Assembly: GCA_019420345.1 (NCBI GenBank)
Contig: JAHZHI010000053.1
Coordinates: forward strand, 3,430-67,429
Source of the DNA: Peptococcaceae bacterium
Lineage (GTDB): Bacteria > Bacillota > Peptococcia > Peptococcales > Peptococcaceae
Length of the DNA stretch: 64,000 nt
Direction of reading: 5' to 3'
This document shows positions 43,911 through 52,367 of this stretch, piece after piece. A program made the translations under genes and the position numbers. Under the pieces are notes generated by a model. It was not told the DNA's origin and did not search any database. It was given only the letters and a program-made list of their open reading frames with translations. Positions within the stretch are counted from its first letter, which is position 1. Each line of letters opens with the position of its first letter.

Positions 43911-44315
43911 TTATCGGCGGCGCACTGTATTTACCAGAGACACGGCCGCCATAAATAGATTCACATACACCATATTTTGTGACAACATCCATTCTCCGCC
44001 ATGCACAGGACTGCCGCTTCGATACATTGGCAGGGTCAATGTCGTTGCCAACACGAAGCACACTGCCGCCGCAAGCAAAAAGAAAATTGCCACGCCCAGT
44101 GATGGCTGCACCTTGCGCATACACGCCGCGATCACCACCCCAGCAATCAGCCACGGCGCCATGCGCAAGAGATCGTTCACAATCAAAGTGCTGTACGGAT
44201 TCGACGTGAAATGAACACTGTTTTTCAAAATGCGCCACTGCAGCAAGTATTCAATACCAGCAAAAACCAGCCAGTTCACCACAGTTGCAATAAACAACAA
44301 AACATACTTCTTCAT
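43911..44315 (-). CDS. small membrane protein (134 aa)
   Basis: Four hydrophobic spans (about 4-22, 47-67, 72-92, 112-130), starting MKKYVLLFIATVVNWLVF. Not recognised. The start at 44315 is supported by GGGAGGAGGG; an upstream frame to 44462 overlaps the kinase gene and is non-coding. It begins about 100 bp after the histidine kinase gene. Confidence 0.6.
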   Translation of the reverse strand: MKKYVLLFIATVVNWLVFAGIEYLLQWRILKNSVHFTSNPYSTLIVNDLLRMAPWLIAGVVIAACMRKVQPSLGVAIFFLLAAAVCFVLATTLTLPMYRSGSPVHGGEWMLSQNMVYVNLFMAAVSLVNTVRRR

Positions 44316-44413
44316 TTGAACGCCCTCCTCCCATTTTTGACCAACATACCATAAAAAAATAACTTGTGCCGAAAAGTGGCATAAGCCGCAATGAAGTGAC
44401 CATAAACGGCAAT

Positions 44414-45733
44414 TTACTGACCAGCATCGCTCATAAACAGCATGAAGCTCAATATAAACCAACCATTTTCCCAGACAACCAGCGGTGCTCCGCCGTATTT
44501 TTCCAGCGACGCGGCGAGGTTGGCGAAGCCAAAGCCGTGGTTGTCCTTATCCGGCTTGGAGGTTGCAAGGGAACTGGTATCGCTTGGCAGTGCTGTATTG
44601 GCCAGCTGGCAAAACAGCGTGTTGTCTTCCTGACGCAGGTCCAAAACGATGCGTTTGTCCGCTGTCTCAAGCCGGTCGCAGGCTTCGATGGCGTTGTCCA
44701 GCGCGTTGCCAAAAATCACACAGAGATCGACGGGATCAACCGCCAAATTTTCTGCAATGCGAATATGATGCTCAACAGTGATGCCTTTATGCTGTGCCAG
44801 GCTCAATTTGCTGCTTAACACAGCATCCAGCGCTGTATTGCCTGTATCAATCATTTCTGACGCAGCGTCCAGCCCTTGCATCAAAGCATCAATGTATTTT
44901 TCCCCATCAAGCACTTCTGACCGCGCAAAATATCCTTTTATGGCAATAAATTGATTGCGAAGATCGTGACGGAAACGCTGCATGTCCTGCTGTTTAAGCA
45001 AAATTTCATCCAAATGCTTCTCTTGAAATTTCAGGTGCTGCTCAAACTGTTCTTGACGGTGCAAGGCTTCTCCCTGCCGTTCCAGCCGTCCATAGAGATA
45101 TAACGCAAAAAAAGTGCTTACAAAAAGCCCACAGGCTGAAAATAACGCAATCCCATTATACGCTGTGCTGCCAATTTCATAAGTCATTTTAAAAATTAGA
45201 AAAACTGCTACAATCGCACTGAAACACAGTAGTACAAAAAGCAACCAATAAGATTTATTGCCACGATGCCGCCGTGCATGATATCTATTGTACAACCCAC
45301 TGCAAACTGCCAACCCCAGAAACTTTGCCAACAACATACCTAAGAAACAATACTCCTGAAAACGAAACGCCGATACAGCAACACCACTATCTGTTCCCGT
45401 TGAAAACAAAATAGCAATAACCGCTAACATGCCCCATTCCACACCATCAACAAACGCCACACTCAACATGGTGCACATAAATCGATGCCCCCATGCTCCC
45501 TGATAAAACATCGAAAGTCCCAATGTCACAATCCACACCAACAACGTATGCTGAAGGCCTCTTTGAAAAAAGTGGTCAACACATGCCATCATCACTGCCA
45601 AAAGAACAGCCATACTTCCATAACTCCAGCCCGGCCATTCTTCCCGGCGTTTTAGGAACGCCTCATAAAGCATTACAACCATTACAGCTTCAACCACTGG
45701 CATCATAATCCCGATCGCATCAAACACCGTCAT
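44414..45733 (-). CDS. AgrC-like sensor histidine kinase (GHKL type)
   Basis: A 439-residue kinase with six or seven N-terminal membrane spans (about 5-210), a coiled linker, the phosphoacceptor H256 in RFRHDLRNQ, and an HATPase_c_5-like GHKL domain with N-box GNALDNAIEA and G-box HGFGFANL. The polytopic sensor suggests a peptide pheromone or cell-wall antibiotic signal; no agrB/agrD-like gene is nearby. The start ATG at 45733 overlaps the regulator's stop as ATGA, with AAGGAGG eight bases upstream. Confidence 0.88.
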   Translation of the reverse strand: MTVFDAIGIMMPVVEAVMVVMLYEAFLKRREEWPGWSYGSMAVLLAVMMACVDHFFQRGLQHTLLVWIVTLGLSMFYQGAWGHRFMCTMLSVAFVDGVEWGMLAVIAILFSTGTDSGVAVSAFRFQEYCFLGMLLAKFLGLAVCSGLYNRYHARRHRGNKSYWLLFVLLCFSAIVAVFLIFKMTYEIGSTAYNGIALFSACGLFVSTFFALYLYGRLERQGEALHRQEQFEQHLKFQEKHLDEILLKQQDMQRFRHDLRNQFIAIKGYFARSEVLDGEKYIDALMQGLDAASEMIDTGNTALDAVLSSKLSLAQHKGITVEHHIRIAENLAVDPVDLCVIFGNALDNAIEACDRLETADKRIVLDLRQEDNTLFCQLANTALPSDTSSLATSKPDKDNHGFGFANLAASLEKYGGAPLVVWENGWFILSFMLFMSDAGQ

Positions 45734-46440
45734 AGGCACAGCCTCCTTGCGTGGCGCACCAAGAGTGCCTGCTTGAACGATTTGGTATAAGCACGGCCAA
45801 GGAACAGCACCGTACTGCTGTCCCGAAGACGGAGGGCGTAGCCCTCAATGGTGCGCACCTGGTCGAGGTTGACAAGATGGCTCTTGCTTGCTCGGGCGAA
45901 CAGACCCGGTGTCAGCTTGCCTTCAAGGGCGGTCAACGCCATGCGCGTGCGGAACACTTCTGTGGCGGTGTGAAGCTCGATCCAGTGGCCGTTGCTTTCG
46001 CAATAGACGATCTCGTCGCAATACAAGCGCACCATCTTTTTATTGTCGGTGAAAGTGATGCTCAGCCGTTCCTCTTCCACTTTACGGACGATGGCAGCAA
46101 GCACCTGATCCAATGCGCCTGGCTCCACCGGCTTGACCAGAAAATCCAGCGGCTGACACTGAAAGCTTTCCCGCATGTATTTTGTGTGGCTGGTGACAAA
46201 AACGATGATCACCCGCCGGTCCAGCGCATGAATGGCGTTGGCCGTGGCAATGCCATTCATGCCGCCCATTTCCATATCCAGAAACAGCGCGTCATAGCGG
46301 CGGCCGTTCTGCGCGTAGTCACGCAGCAGCTCTTCGCCGCTGGCGTACACTTCCGTATCAATCGCCAGCGCGCACGCCACAAAATGCGCCTCCAACGTAT
46401 GCGCAAAAGCAGCATCATCGTCACAAATCGCAAAACGCAT
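45730..46440 (-). CDS. LytTR-family response regulator (AgrA-like)
   Basis: A 236-residue regulator with phosphoacceptor D55 (DALFLDMEMGGMNG) and a C-terminal LytTR DNA-binding domain (about 130-236, ending HARRLCL). It is paralogous to the orphan regulator at 16894-17607. It is translationally coupled to the downstream kinase (4-nt overlap). The start at 46440 has GGGGAGAGG upstream; the longer frame lies in the terminator region. It may bind direct repeats at target promoters, none of which is identified. Confidence 0.9.
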   Translation of the reverse strand: MRFAICDDDAAFAHTLEAHFVACALAIDTEVYASGEELLRDYAQNGRRYDALFLDMEMGGMNGIATANAIHALDRRVIIVFVTSHTKYMRESFQCQPLDFLVKPVEPGALDQVLAAIVRKVEEERLSITFTDNKKMVRLYCDEIVYCESNGHWIELHTATEVFRTRMALTALEGKLTPGLFARASKSHLVNLDQVRTIEGYALRLRDSSTVLFLGRAYTKSFKQALLVRHARRLCL

Positions 46441-46511
46441 CGTGCCTCTCCCCTTTCTTCCCAGCCTTGCTTTCATTGTACTGGATGGCAAAAAAGGCGT
46501 CAATCACGCAA

Positions 46512-46540
46512 AAGCGCCCCATGCCTATGCATGGGGCGTT
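46512..46540 (-). terminator. terminator after the DUF1287 gene
   Basis: A stem AAGCGCCCCATGC/GCATGGGGCGTT with a CTAT loop is followed on the minus strand by TTTGCG. Confidence 0.75.
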
Positions 46541-46544
46541 TGGA

Positions 46545-47252
46545 TTATTGTGCACTTGTGGCACTGCTGTTTTCGGTCCAGGTGCCAACGCGATAGTGGC
46601 CGGTGATGGTGGTGCCGTAGCTGTCGAGGGCATCTTCTTCGTAGCGCTGCTGGCCTGGGTAGGCGTGGTGGATGAGATAGGGCACACCGCTGCGATTGCG
46701 GCGATCGCTGACGATGCCAATGTGGTTGTCGTCGAAGATGACGATGTCGCCGCCCTGCCATTGGTCGATGGCGCTGGTGTCAGTGGTCAGCGCGGTGGCA
46801 TGGCGCGAGAAGTAGACGGCAAGGTTGGGCACGCGGCGGTAGTCGATGTTGCTGTCAGGCGGCACACCGAAGTATTGATCGGGCACTTCACGCTTGTCGG
46901 CATCGACAAGGCTCGGCAAGTCGTAGCCAGCGGCGCGCAGGCCATAGGCGACGACGTCGGTGCAGACGCCAGTGCCATCGGTGGGCCAGCCGCCGTCGAA
47001 GTACGTGCTCTTATACTGGGGCCGCGTGGCGACGTAATCGAGGGCGCCCTGAAGGATGTCCTGCTGATCAGGAATGCCGTCACCGTCGGCATCGGAGGTG
47101 CCGGTGATGGTGGTCACCTCGCCGTGATAGCGGTTGGGCAGGCGGCCGTCGGGCGTGGGGCCGTAGGTGGTCCAGGCCCAAGCCGCCACAGCGCCAAGGA
47201 CACAGAGCACGAGCAGGAATGTAAGAAAGCCTCTGCCATGTTTTCCAGCCAT
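46545..47252 (-). CDS. DUF1287 protein, membrane-anchored (NlpC/P60-like fold)
   Basis: A 235-residue protein with an N-terminal signal anchor (about 9-28) and a DUF1287 domain: GDGIPDQQDILQGALDYVA, DGTGVCTDVVAYGLRAAGYDL with the likely nucleophile Cys, and later DIVIFDDNHIGIVSD with the His. The Cys-His pair and the extracytoplasmic location suggest peptidoglycan or peptide hydrolysis, but no DUF1287 activity is assumed. AAGGAGGG precedes the ATG. Confidence 0.82.
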   Translation of the reverse strand: MAGKHGRGFLTFLLVLCVLGAVAAWAWTTYGPTPDGRLPNRYHGEVTTITGTSDADGDGIPDQQDILQGALDYVATRPQYKSTYFDGGWPTDGTGVCTDVVAYGLRAAGYDLPSLVDADKREVPDQYFGVPPDSNIDYRRVPNLAVYFSRHATALTTDTSAIDQWQGGDIVIFDDNHIGIVSDRRNRSGVPYLIHHAYPGQQRYEEDALDSYGTTITGHYRVGTWTENSSATSAQ

Positions 47253-47310
47253 TGTCGTTCCCTCCTTTTCTTTTCATCATACCATGCAGCCAAAACCCCA
47301 GCAATAAAAA

Positions 47311-47343
47311 ACACAGGCTGCGAACAATTCGCAAAACCTGTGT
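47311..47343 (-). terminator. terminator after the DUF2798 gene
   Basis: Outer stem ACACAGG/CCTGTGT and inner GCGAA/TTCGC, then TTTTTATTG on the minus strand. Confidence 0.7.
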
Positions 47344-47355
47344 GGGGGGACGCCA

Positions 47356-47889
47356 TCACTTGCGAGTGGTACCAACAAGTGGTAGGGCGCAAGTCAAGCA
47401 GACACGCTCTTCTTGGAAAAGCCGATGTGCCAACCAATGTGTAAAAGGCGCTGCAGCAAACATATTCCAAAAGAACGCCATTGGGAAGTTGCGCAGTACA
47501 GTGCCAATCCAAAGGAAAGGCAGCTGCACCAGCGCTGCATCACCAAGGATGTAATGAAATAGCAGTGTCGCTACAAGGCTCATTGCCGGGCACATGAAAG
47601 CAATGGTGCCAACTTGACGCATGAGTTGACAAAAATAAGGGTTGTCGCTCGTAGGATCGCAATGTTTGGCAGCAAAACGCGCACCGGCTTTGTTGCCCCA
47701 TAGACTGGAAATAACAATGACCAGCAAACCCATGAAAGTGGTCTCCTTAAGAGCACTCACAAAGACTGCGCCGCTGATCGCTGACACGCCGCTCATATTG
47801 AATGCATTGTTATAAACTTCCATGCCATAAGTCATGGCATAAGACATGATGACACCAAAAATGATGCCCTGTGTTTTTGTTCTTGGCAT
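47356..47889 (-). CDS. DUF2798-type membrane protein
   Basis: A 177-residue protein with four hydrophobic segments in two related halves, each opening with a DUF2798-like motif (IIFGVIMSYAMTYGMEVYN; GTIAFMCPAMSLVATLLFH). The start at 47889 follows AGAGGTGG; a frame to 47910 precedes it. Function unknown. The gene is flanked by terminators on both sides and is probably monocistronic. Confidence 0.72.
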   Translation of the reverse strand: MPRTKTQGIIFGVIMSYAMTYGMEVYNNAFNMSGVSAISGAVFVSALKETTFMGLLVIVISSLWGNKAGARFAAKHCDPTSDNPYFCQLMRQVGTIAFMCPAMSLVATLLFHYILGDAALVQLPFLWIGTVLRNFPMAFFWNMFAAAPFTHWLAHRLFQEERVCLTCALPLVGTTRK

Positions 47890-47917
47890 AAAGCCACCTC
47901 TCTTTCTCAAATAAAAA

Positions 47918-47967
47918 AACGAGCAGCGTGTGCGCGCAACTGGAATTACGCGAACACGCTACTCGTT
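47918..47967 (-). terminator. terminator after the XRE-regulator gene
   Basis: A long imperfect hairpin, AACGAG plus AGCGTGT with ACACGCT plus CTCGTT, is followed on the minus strand by seven T's. Confidence 0.75.
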
Positions 47968-48059
47968 GTGATTTTATTATAGCGGATTCAATGTGAAAAT
48001 TGCAAAGGGAAATGGACCTCCGCCGACAATAAAGTTTTTTAATCATGATCGATAAACAA

Positions 48060-48677
48060 TCAATCGTGCTTCTTCAACCCTCGATGGCTGAAGAAGACGA
48101 CAACGGCGTAGGCGCAGAAAAAGAAAACGACATGCGCCGGGCCCGAGGCCACAGGATAGGGCGCCACCCAGCCTTGATGAAAGAGGAGCAGCGAAAGCCA
48201 GCCAGTGAGCATGGACACGGGCATAAGGGTGACACCGAGCACATTCAGCCACGTCACATAAAACGGCGCTTTTGCGTCCGAAAGGAGGCGTGCAATGAAG
48301 TAAATCGCCGCACCCACCGCCTGTATGACCATGCCACCGGCCAACGGCTCCATACGCTGCAGCTCATACCATCCGGCAAAGGCGCAAAGCAAGCCAATAG
48401 CGATCAAAGCCGTTGAAACAATATTGAGCACACGACTGATCAGGGCACGGTCGTTTGAGGCAGGAGCGGCCGCCTCTTGCTCGATGCCTTTGAGCAGGTA
48501 ATCGGTGGTGACGCCAAAAAAATCGCTCATTGCAATGATTTTATCCACGTCCGGTGTGCTCTGCCCGTTTTCCCATTTTGTCACAGCCTGCCGCGACACG
48601 CCGAGATGCTCGGCCAGTTTTTCCTGCGACAAGCCACGAGCTTTGCGGAGCTGTTGAATGCGATCTGCCAGGTTCAT
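48060..48677 (-). CDS. XRE-family regulator with membrane domain
   Basis: A 205-residue protein. Residues 1-65 are an XRE/Cro helix-turn-helix (LRKARGLSQEKLAEHLGVSRQAVTKWENGQSTPDVDKIIAMSDFFGVTTDYLL); residues about 80-200 hold four hydrophobic spans, so it is a membrane-tethered DNA-binding protein. Such proteins in Bacillota often sense envelope or antibiotic stress. No obvious target is adjacent; the DUF2798 gene follows after its terminator. Confidence 0.85.
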   Translation of the reverse strand: MNLADRIQQLRKARGLSQEKLAEHLGVSRQAVTKWENGQSTPDVDKIIAMSDFFGVTTDYLLKGIEQEAAAPASNDRALISRVLNIVSTALIAIGLLCAFAGWYELQRMEPLAGGMVIQAVGAAIYFIARLLSDAKAPFYVTWLNVLGVTLMPVSMLTGWLSLLLFHQGWVAPYPVASGPAHVVFFFCAYAVVVFFSHRGLKKHD

Positions 48678-48838
48678 AAGATCATCCCCTCTTGGTTTGT
48701 TACACCGATCATAGCAGAAGCACCGGCAGCAGCGCCACCATTTTCAGCGTACGATTTGGCAACCAGTGGTTGCCAAGCAGATTATGTCGGCGTTGACGCA
48801 GTGGATGCTTTGCGGCCTGTGTCACCGACATACCGCTG

Positions 48839-49354
48839 TCACCGCATTTGTTTCCTGAATGCAAACATGCCTTGCCCGCCATCGCCAGCAAAATCTTCGG
48901 TCATATTGTCCATGGGGTGGTGTTCATGAAAAAATTCAACAATATGAAACCCGCAGACATTGACATAAAAATGAATGTTTCTCTGGTCAAAGTAAGGTGT
49001 GCAGGTTTCCCAAGACACTGCATCGGAATGCCGCCGCTCGACTTCAAACCACATTGTCGTGCCAATCCCTTTGCCTTGCGCCTCAGGCTTCACAAAAAGA
49101 AGCGCAAGCTCATGGTGTTTGTTGCGTTCATCAATAACCACCACAGCGCCGCCTGCAATGTCGCCGTCAACAACGGCTTTGTAAGCGATGGCGCCGTCCG
49201 CCTTTAAGGAAGCATCAATGTCGCTTTCCGGCAGAATCATCTGATCGGTTGGGCCAAACACCTCTTCAAACCCTTGTTGAAACGCTGCCTGCATCGTTTT
49301 TTTATAAAGGGGCATATCTTCTGGTTGAACTTCTGTCAGCAAAATATTCATCAT
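48839..49354 (-). CDS. GNAT-family N-acetyltransferase
   Basis: A 171-residue acetyltransferase with the acetyl-CoA loop (VKPEAQGKGIGTTMWFEVER; Q/RxxGxG/A motif) and a C-terminal FYVNVCGFHIVEFFHEH strand pair. The substrate is unknown. Its start overlaps the stop of the upstream GNAT by 4 nt (ATGA), so the two are translated together. The operon is headed by a leader RNA shared with the MATE gene. Confidence 0.88.
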   Translation of the reverse strand: MMNILLTEVQPEDMPLYKKTMQAAFQQGFEEVFGPTDQMILPESDIDASLKADGAIAYKAVVDGDIAGGAVVVIDERNKHHELALLFVKPEAQGKGIGTTMWFEVERRHSDAVSWETCTPYFDQRNIHFYVNVCGFHIVEFFHEHHPMDNMTEDFAGDGGQGMFAFRKQMR

Positions 49355-49848
49355 CCTATCTCCTTACGTTTTTCAAAAATAAACATACCGCTCTCTTTTT
49401 CTTTGTCGTAAGCATCAATCTGCACGATATGATAGCCGCATTTATTGACATAGAAAACGGCATTGCGCAAAACTTGCGTGGGCGTGATCAACCGCCACAC
49501 TTTTGTTTCCGGGAATTCGGCTTCAAGCGCGTTCAGGGCGCGCTGGCCCACGCCTTTGCCTTGACACGATGGTGCAAGAAAAAACAGCACAATCTCCCGT
49601 TCATCGTGCGTCAGCGACTGCACAACAGCGCCACCCACTCTCTCGTTGTCCGCATAAATGGAAAATACTGCGGCATCATCGCGTTCAAACAAGGCTGCAA
49701 GCGTGCAGGCCGTTCGTTTTTCTTCTGAAAAAGGCGGAAGAACACCATTTTCAAAGTATCGGCTGTTGACCGCAAAAGCAGCCTCTTCTATGTGCTCCAG
49801 GTGTGTCAGCTCATCTTTTTTGCTTCGTTTCAAGGTTATAACAGGCAT
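49351..49848 (-). CDS. GNAT-family N-acetyltransferase
   Basis: A 165-residue acetyltransferase: LFFLAPSCQGKGVGQRALNAL is the acetyl-CoA loop, and FYVNKCGYHIVQIDAY matches the C-terminal strand of its downstream neighbour, so the pair probably arose by duplication. AGGAGG lies directly after a terminator in the leader (49866-49991), so translation needs read-through. A resistance or detoxification role is suggested by the shared leader with a MATE exporter, not by the protein itself. Confidence 0.88.
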   Translation of the reverse strand: MPVITLKRSKKDELTHLEHIEEAAFAVNSRYFENGVLPPFSEEKRTACTLAALFERDDAAVFSIYADNERVGGAVVQSLTHDEREIVLFFLAPSCQGKGVGQRALNALEAEFPETKVWRLITPTQVLRNAVFYVNKCGYHIVQIDAYDKEKESGMFIFEKRKEIG

Positions 49849-49865
49849 GATTTCCTCCTAAAAAA

Positions 49866-49991
49866 ACAAACGCTCGGTTATCACATATTGTAATAACCGA
49901 GCGCACTCGACATCTTATCTGACAGGCGGCCTGCAAGCATGGTGCTTACGATCCCCTACACTACGGTGTACTGTCCTCCGATGACCCTATT
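49866..49991 (-). ncRNA. leader RNA with terminator upstream of the GNAT pair (riboswitch candidate, copy B)
   Basis: On the minus strand TCGGAGGAC (near 49974-49982), CAGATAAGA (49913-49921), then GTCG-N-GTGCGC-N-CGGTTATT, matching the leader before the MATE gene. The 3' end is a perfect 11-bp terminator hairpin (49871-49881 with 49893-49903) plus TTTGTTTTTTT, directly before the AGGAGG of the first GNAT. Between the two conserved parts B has about 35 nt more than A, including the hairpin CACCATGCTTG region. Confidence 0.65.
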
Positions 49992-50004
49992 CATTATTGT
50001 GTTC

Positions 50005-50033
50005 ATGATAACATGGCGGCACAGCGCCGTCAA
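50005..50033 (-). promoter_or_regulatory. promoter of the GNAT operon leader
   Basis: TTGACG (50028-50033), 17 bp, TATCAT (50005-50010). Transcription would start near 49998, giving a leader of about 150 nt. Confidence 0.7.
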
Positions 50034-50054
50034 TGGCTGGCTGATGGTCAAAGC

Positions 50055-50091
50055 AAAAAAGCATCGTGTCCAACGGGCACGATGCTTTTTT
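50055..50091. terminator. tex terminator
   Basis: A perfect hairpin AAAAAAGCATCGTG/CACGATGCTTTTTT with a 9-nt loop, usable in both directions. Confidence 0.9.
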
Positions 50092-50098
50092 GTATCAG

Positions 50099-52231
50099 TC
50101 AGGGTTGTTTGACACCGCGCATGGTGAGGCTGATGCGGCGGCGTTTAAGATCGACATCCAGCACTTTGACGCGCACAATCTGGCGCACATGCACCACGGT
50201 GAGCGGGTCTTTGACATAGCGATCCGAAAGTTTGGAGATGTGCACAAGGCCGTCTTCGTGGAGGCCGATGTCGACAAAGGCGCCAAAAGCAGCGATGTTG
50301 GTGACGGTGCCTTCCAGCTCCATGCCTGGCTCAAGGTCCTCGATGCTGAGCAGATCGTGGTGCAGCAGTGGCTGAGGCAGGTCGTCGCGTGGATCGCGGC
50401 CTGGCTTGGCGAGGGCATCAAGGATGTCGGCCAGGGTGGCGCGGCCAAGGTCGAGGCGTTCGGCGAGCTCGGCAATCGGCATGGCATCGCGGGCTTTCTC
50501 GGCCAGTTCCGGCGATGGCGCGCAGTCAAAAAGGGTGGCCATAGCGCGTACATTGGCGTAGCTTTCTGGATGCACCTGGGTGTTATCGAGCGGCTCGTCG
50601 CCGTCGGCAATGCGCAGGAAACCAGCGCATTGTTCGAAGGTCTTCGGCCCCAGCTTTGGCACTTTGAGCAGGGCTTTGCGGGTGCGGAAGCTGCCGTTAT
50701 CCTGGCGATAGGTGACGATGTTCTTTGCCAGCGCCGGTGTCACCCCAGCAACATGGGAAAGCAGCGACACGCTGGCGGTGTTGAGGTCCACGCCGACATG
50801 GTTGACGCAGTCTTCGACGACACCATCAAGGGCGTGGGTGAGCTTTTTCTGGTCGATGTCGTGCTGATACTGACCAACGCCGATGGAGCGCGGATCGATT
50901 TTCACCAGCTCGGCCAATGGGTCCTGCACGCGGCGCGCAATAGAAACGGCGCTGCGCAGGGTGGCGTCGAGATCAGGGAATTCTTCAGCGGCCAGCGGTG
51001 ACGCCGAATAGATCGAAGCGCCTGCTTCGCTGACGATATACCAGCCACAGCCGTCGCTGCCTTCGAGCAGGCAGGCAATGAGGCGTTCGCTCTCGCGGGA
51101 GGCGGTGCCGTTGCCGATGGCAATGAGGGTGACGTGATGCTCATCGATGAGGCGGCGCAGAGTGGATTTGGCCTTGGCTTCGTTGCCCTTGCCCTTGAAT
51201 GGGTAGATGACCGTGGTTTCCAGTACATTGCCGGTGGCATCGACCACCGCCAGCTTGCAGCCGTTGGCAAAGCCCGGGTCAAAGCCGAGCACCACATGCC
51301 CGCGAACCGGCGGCTGCAGAAGCAGATCGCGCAGGTTCTTCTGAAAGAGCACCGTGGACTGGTCTTCGGCCCATTCGGTGCGCGCCTTGCGCACTTCTTT
51401 TTCTAAGGAAGGTTTGAGCAGTCGGCGCCACGCGTCGCGGCAGGTTTCCTGCAAACGTTCCTGCCAGGCCATGCCCTTGCGGTAGATGTGCTTATACAGT
51501 AGGTAAACGGCCTGTTCTTCGTCGGCTTCGAGGCTCACGCTCAGCGCTTCGTCGCGTTCAGCGCGGCCAATGGCGAGCACACGGTGGGCCGCCATTTTGG
51601 CCAGCGGCTCGCTGTAATCGAGGTAGTTGTCATAGGTAGGGTCTGGGGATTTGCCAGCTTTGGTGTGGATGACCCCCTTGCCTGCCAACTCATCGCGCAG
51701 GCGGGCACGCACGTCGGCATCATCGGCCAGACGTTCTGCGAGAATGTCGCAGGCACCTTGGATGGCGGCCTGGGCATCGGCCAGCTCGTCACTGGCAAGG
51801 GCCAGCTTTTCAGCGAGGGCTTCCAGCTCAGCCGCTGAGGCGCCTTCCAGCCAGGCATCGGCCAAAGGCGTCAAGCCGCGCGCTTCGGCCATGCTGGCGC
51901 GGGTCTTGCGCTTTGGCCGATATGGACGGTACAAATCGTCCAGCTCGGTCAGCGAGTCTGCCTCAGCAATGCGCGCAGCCAACGCATCGGTGAGCTTGCC
52001 TTGCTCCTCGATGAGGCGATGCACGTCGGCGCGGCGTTCTTCCAATTTACGCAGGGCCGTCAAACGGTCGGCAAAGCTGCGCACCGCCTGGTCGTCCATG
52101 TTGCCCGTATGGTCTTTGCGGTAACGGGCGATGAATGGCACCGTCGCCCCTTCGTCCAAAAGCGCCACCGTGTTTTCCACGTGTTCGGCGCTCATTTCAA
52201 ATTCTTGCTGCAGTCGTTCATTGATCGTCAA
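50099..52231 (-). CDS. tex: Tex-family RNA-binding protein (YqgF-HhH-S1)
   Basis: Conserved nucleic-acid-binding protein connected with transcription and RNA handling; 710 residues. Seen are the Tex N-terminal helical domain (RYRKDHTGNMDDQAVRSF), the YqgF-like RNase-H fold (VLGFDPGFANGCKLAVVD, about 325-440), helix-hairpin-helix motifs (KNIVTYRQDNGSFRTRKALLKVPKLG) and the C-terminal S1 domain (GMELEGTVTNIAAFGAFVDIGLHEDGLVHISKL, about 635-705). The start codon is TTG at 52231, with GAGAGGAG about nine bases upstream. Confidence 0.95.
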   Translation of the reverse strand: MTINERLQQEFEMSAEHVENTVALLDEGATVPFIARYRKDHTGNMDDQAVRSFADRLTALRKLEERRADVHRLIEEQGKLTDALAARIAEADSLTELDDLYRPYRPKRKTRASMAEARGLTPLADAWLEGASAAELEALAEKLALASDELADAQAAIQGACDILAERLADDADVRARLRDELAGKGVIHTKAGKSPDPTYDNYLDYSEPLAKMAAHRVLAIGRAERDEALSVSLEADEEQAVYLLYKHIYRKGMAWQERLQETCRDAWRRLLKPSLEKEVRKARTEWAEDQSTVLFQKNLRDLLLQPPVRGHVVLGFDPGFANGCKLAVVDATGNVLETTVIYPFKGKGNEAKAKSTLRRLIDEHHVTLIAIGNGTASRESERLIACLLEGSDGCGWYIVSEAGASIYSASPLAAEEFPDLDATLRSAVSIARRVQDPLAELVKIDPRSIGVGQYQHDIDQKKLTHALDGVVEDCVNHVGVDLNTASVSLLSHVAGVTPALAKNIVTYRQDNGSFRTRKALLKVPKLGPKTFEQCAGFLRIADGDEPLDNTQVHPESYANVRAMATLFDCAPSPELAEKARDAMPIAELAERLDLGRATLADILDALAKPGRDPRDDLPQPLLHHDLLSIEDLEPGMELEGTVTNIAAFGAFVDIGLHEDGLVHISKLSDRYVKDPLTVVHVRQIVRVKVLDVDLKRRRISLTMRGVKQP

Positions 52232-52315
52232 TCTTCGACGCTCCTCTCTGTCGTCTCTGCGACGTTGGTTTGCTCCCCCTATTGTATGTCACCAACACCC
52301 ATAGACGCAAGCTAT

Positions 52316-52349
52316 AAAAAAGGACAAAGGATCGCCTGACCCTTTGTCC
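52316..52349 (-). terminator. terminator of the second MATE gene
   Basis: A 9-bp stem GGACAAAGG/CCTTTGTCC is followed on the minus strand by T5-6. Confidence 0.8.
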
Positions 52350-52367
52350 AAAACAAATTGCTATGCA

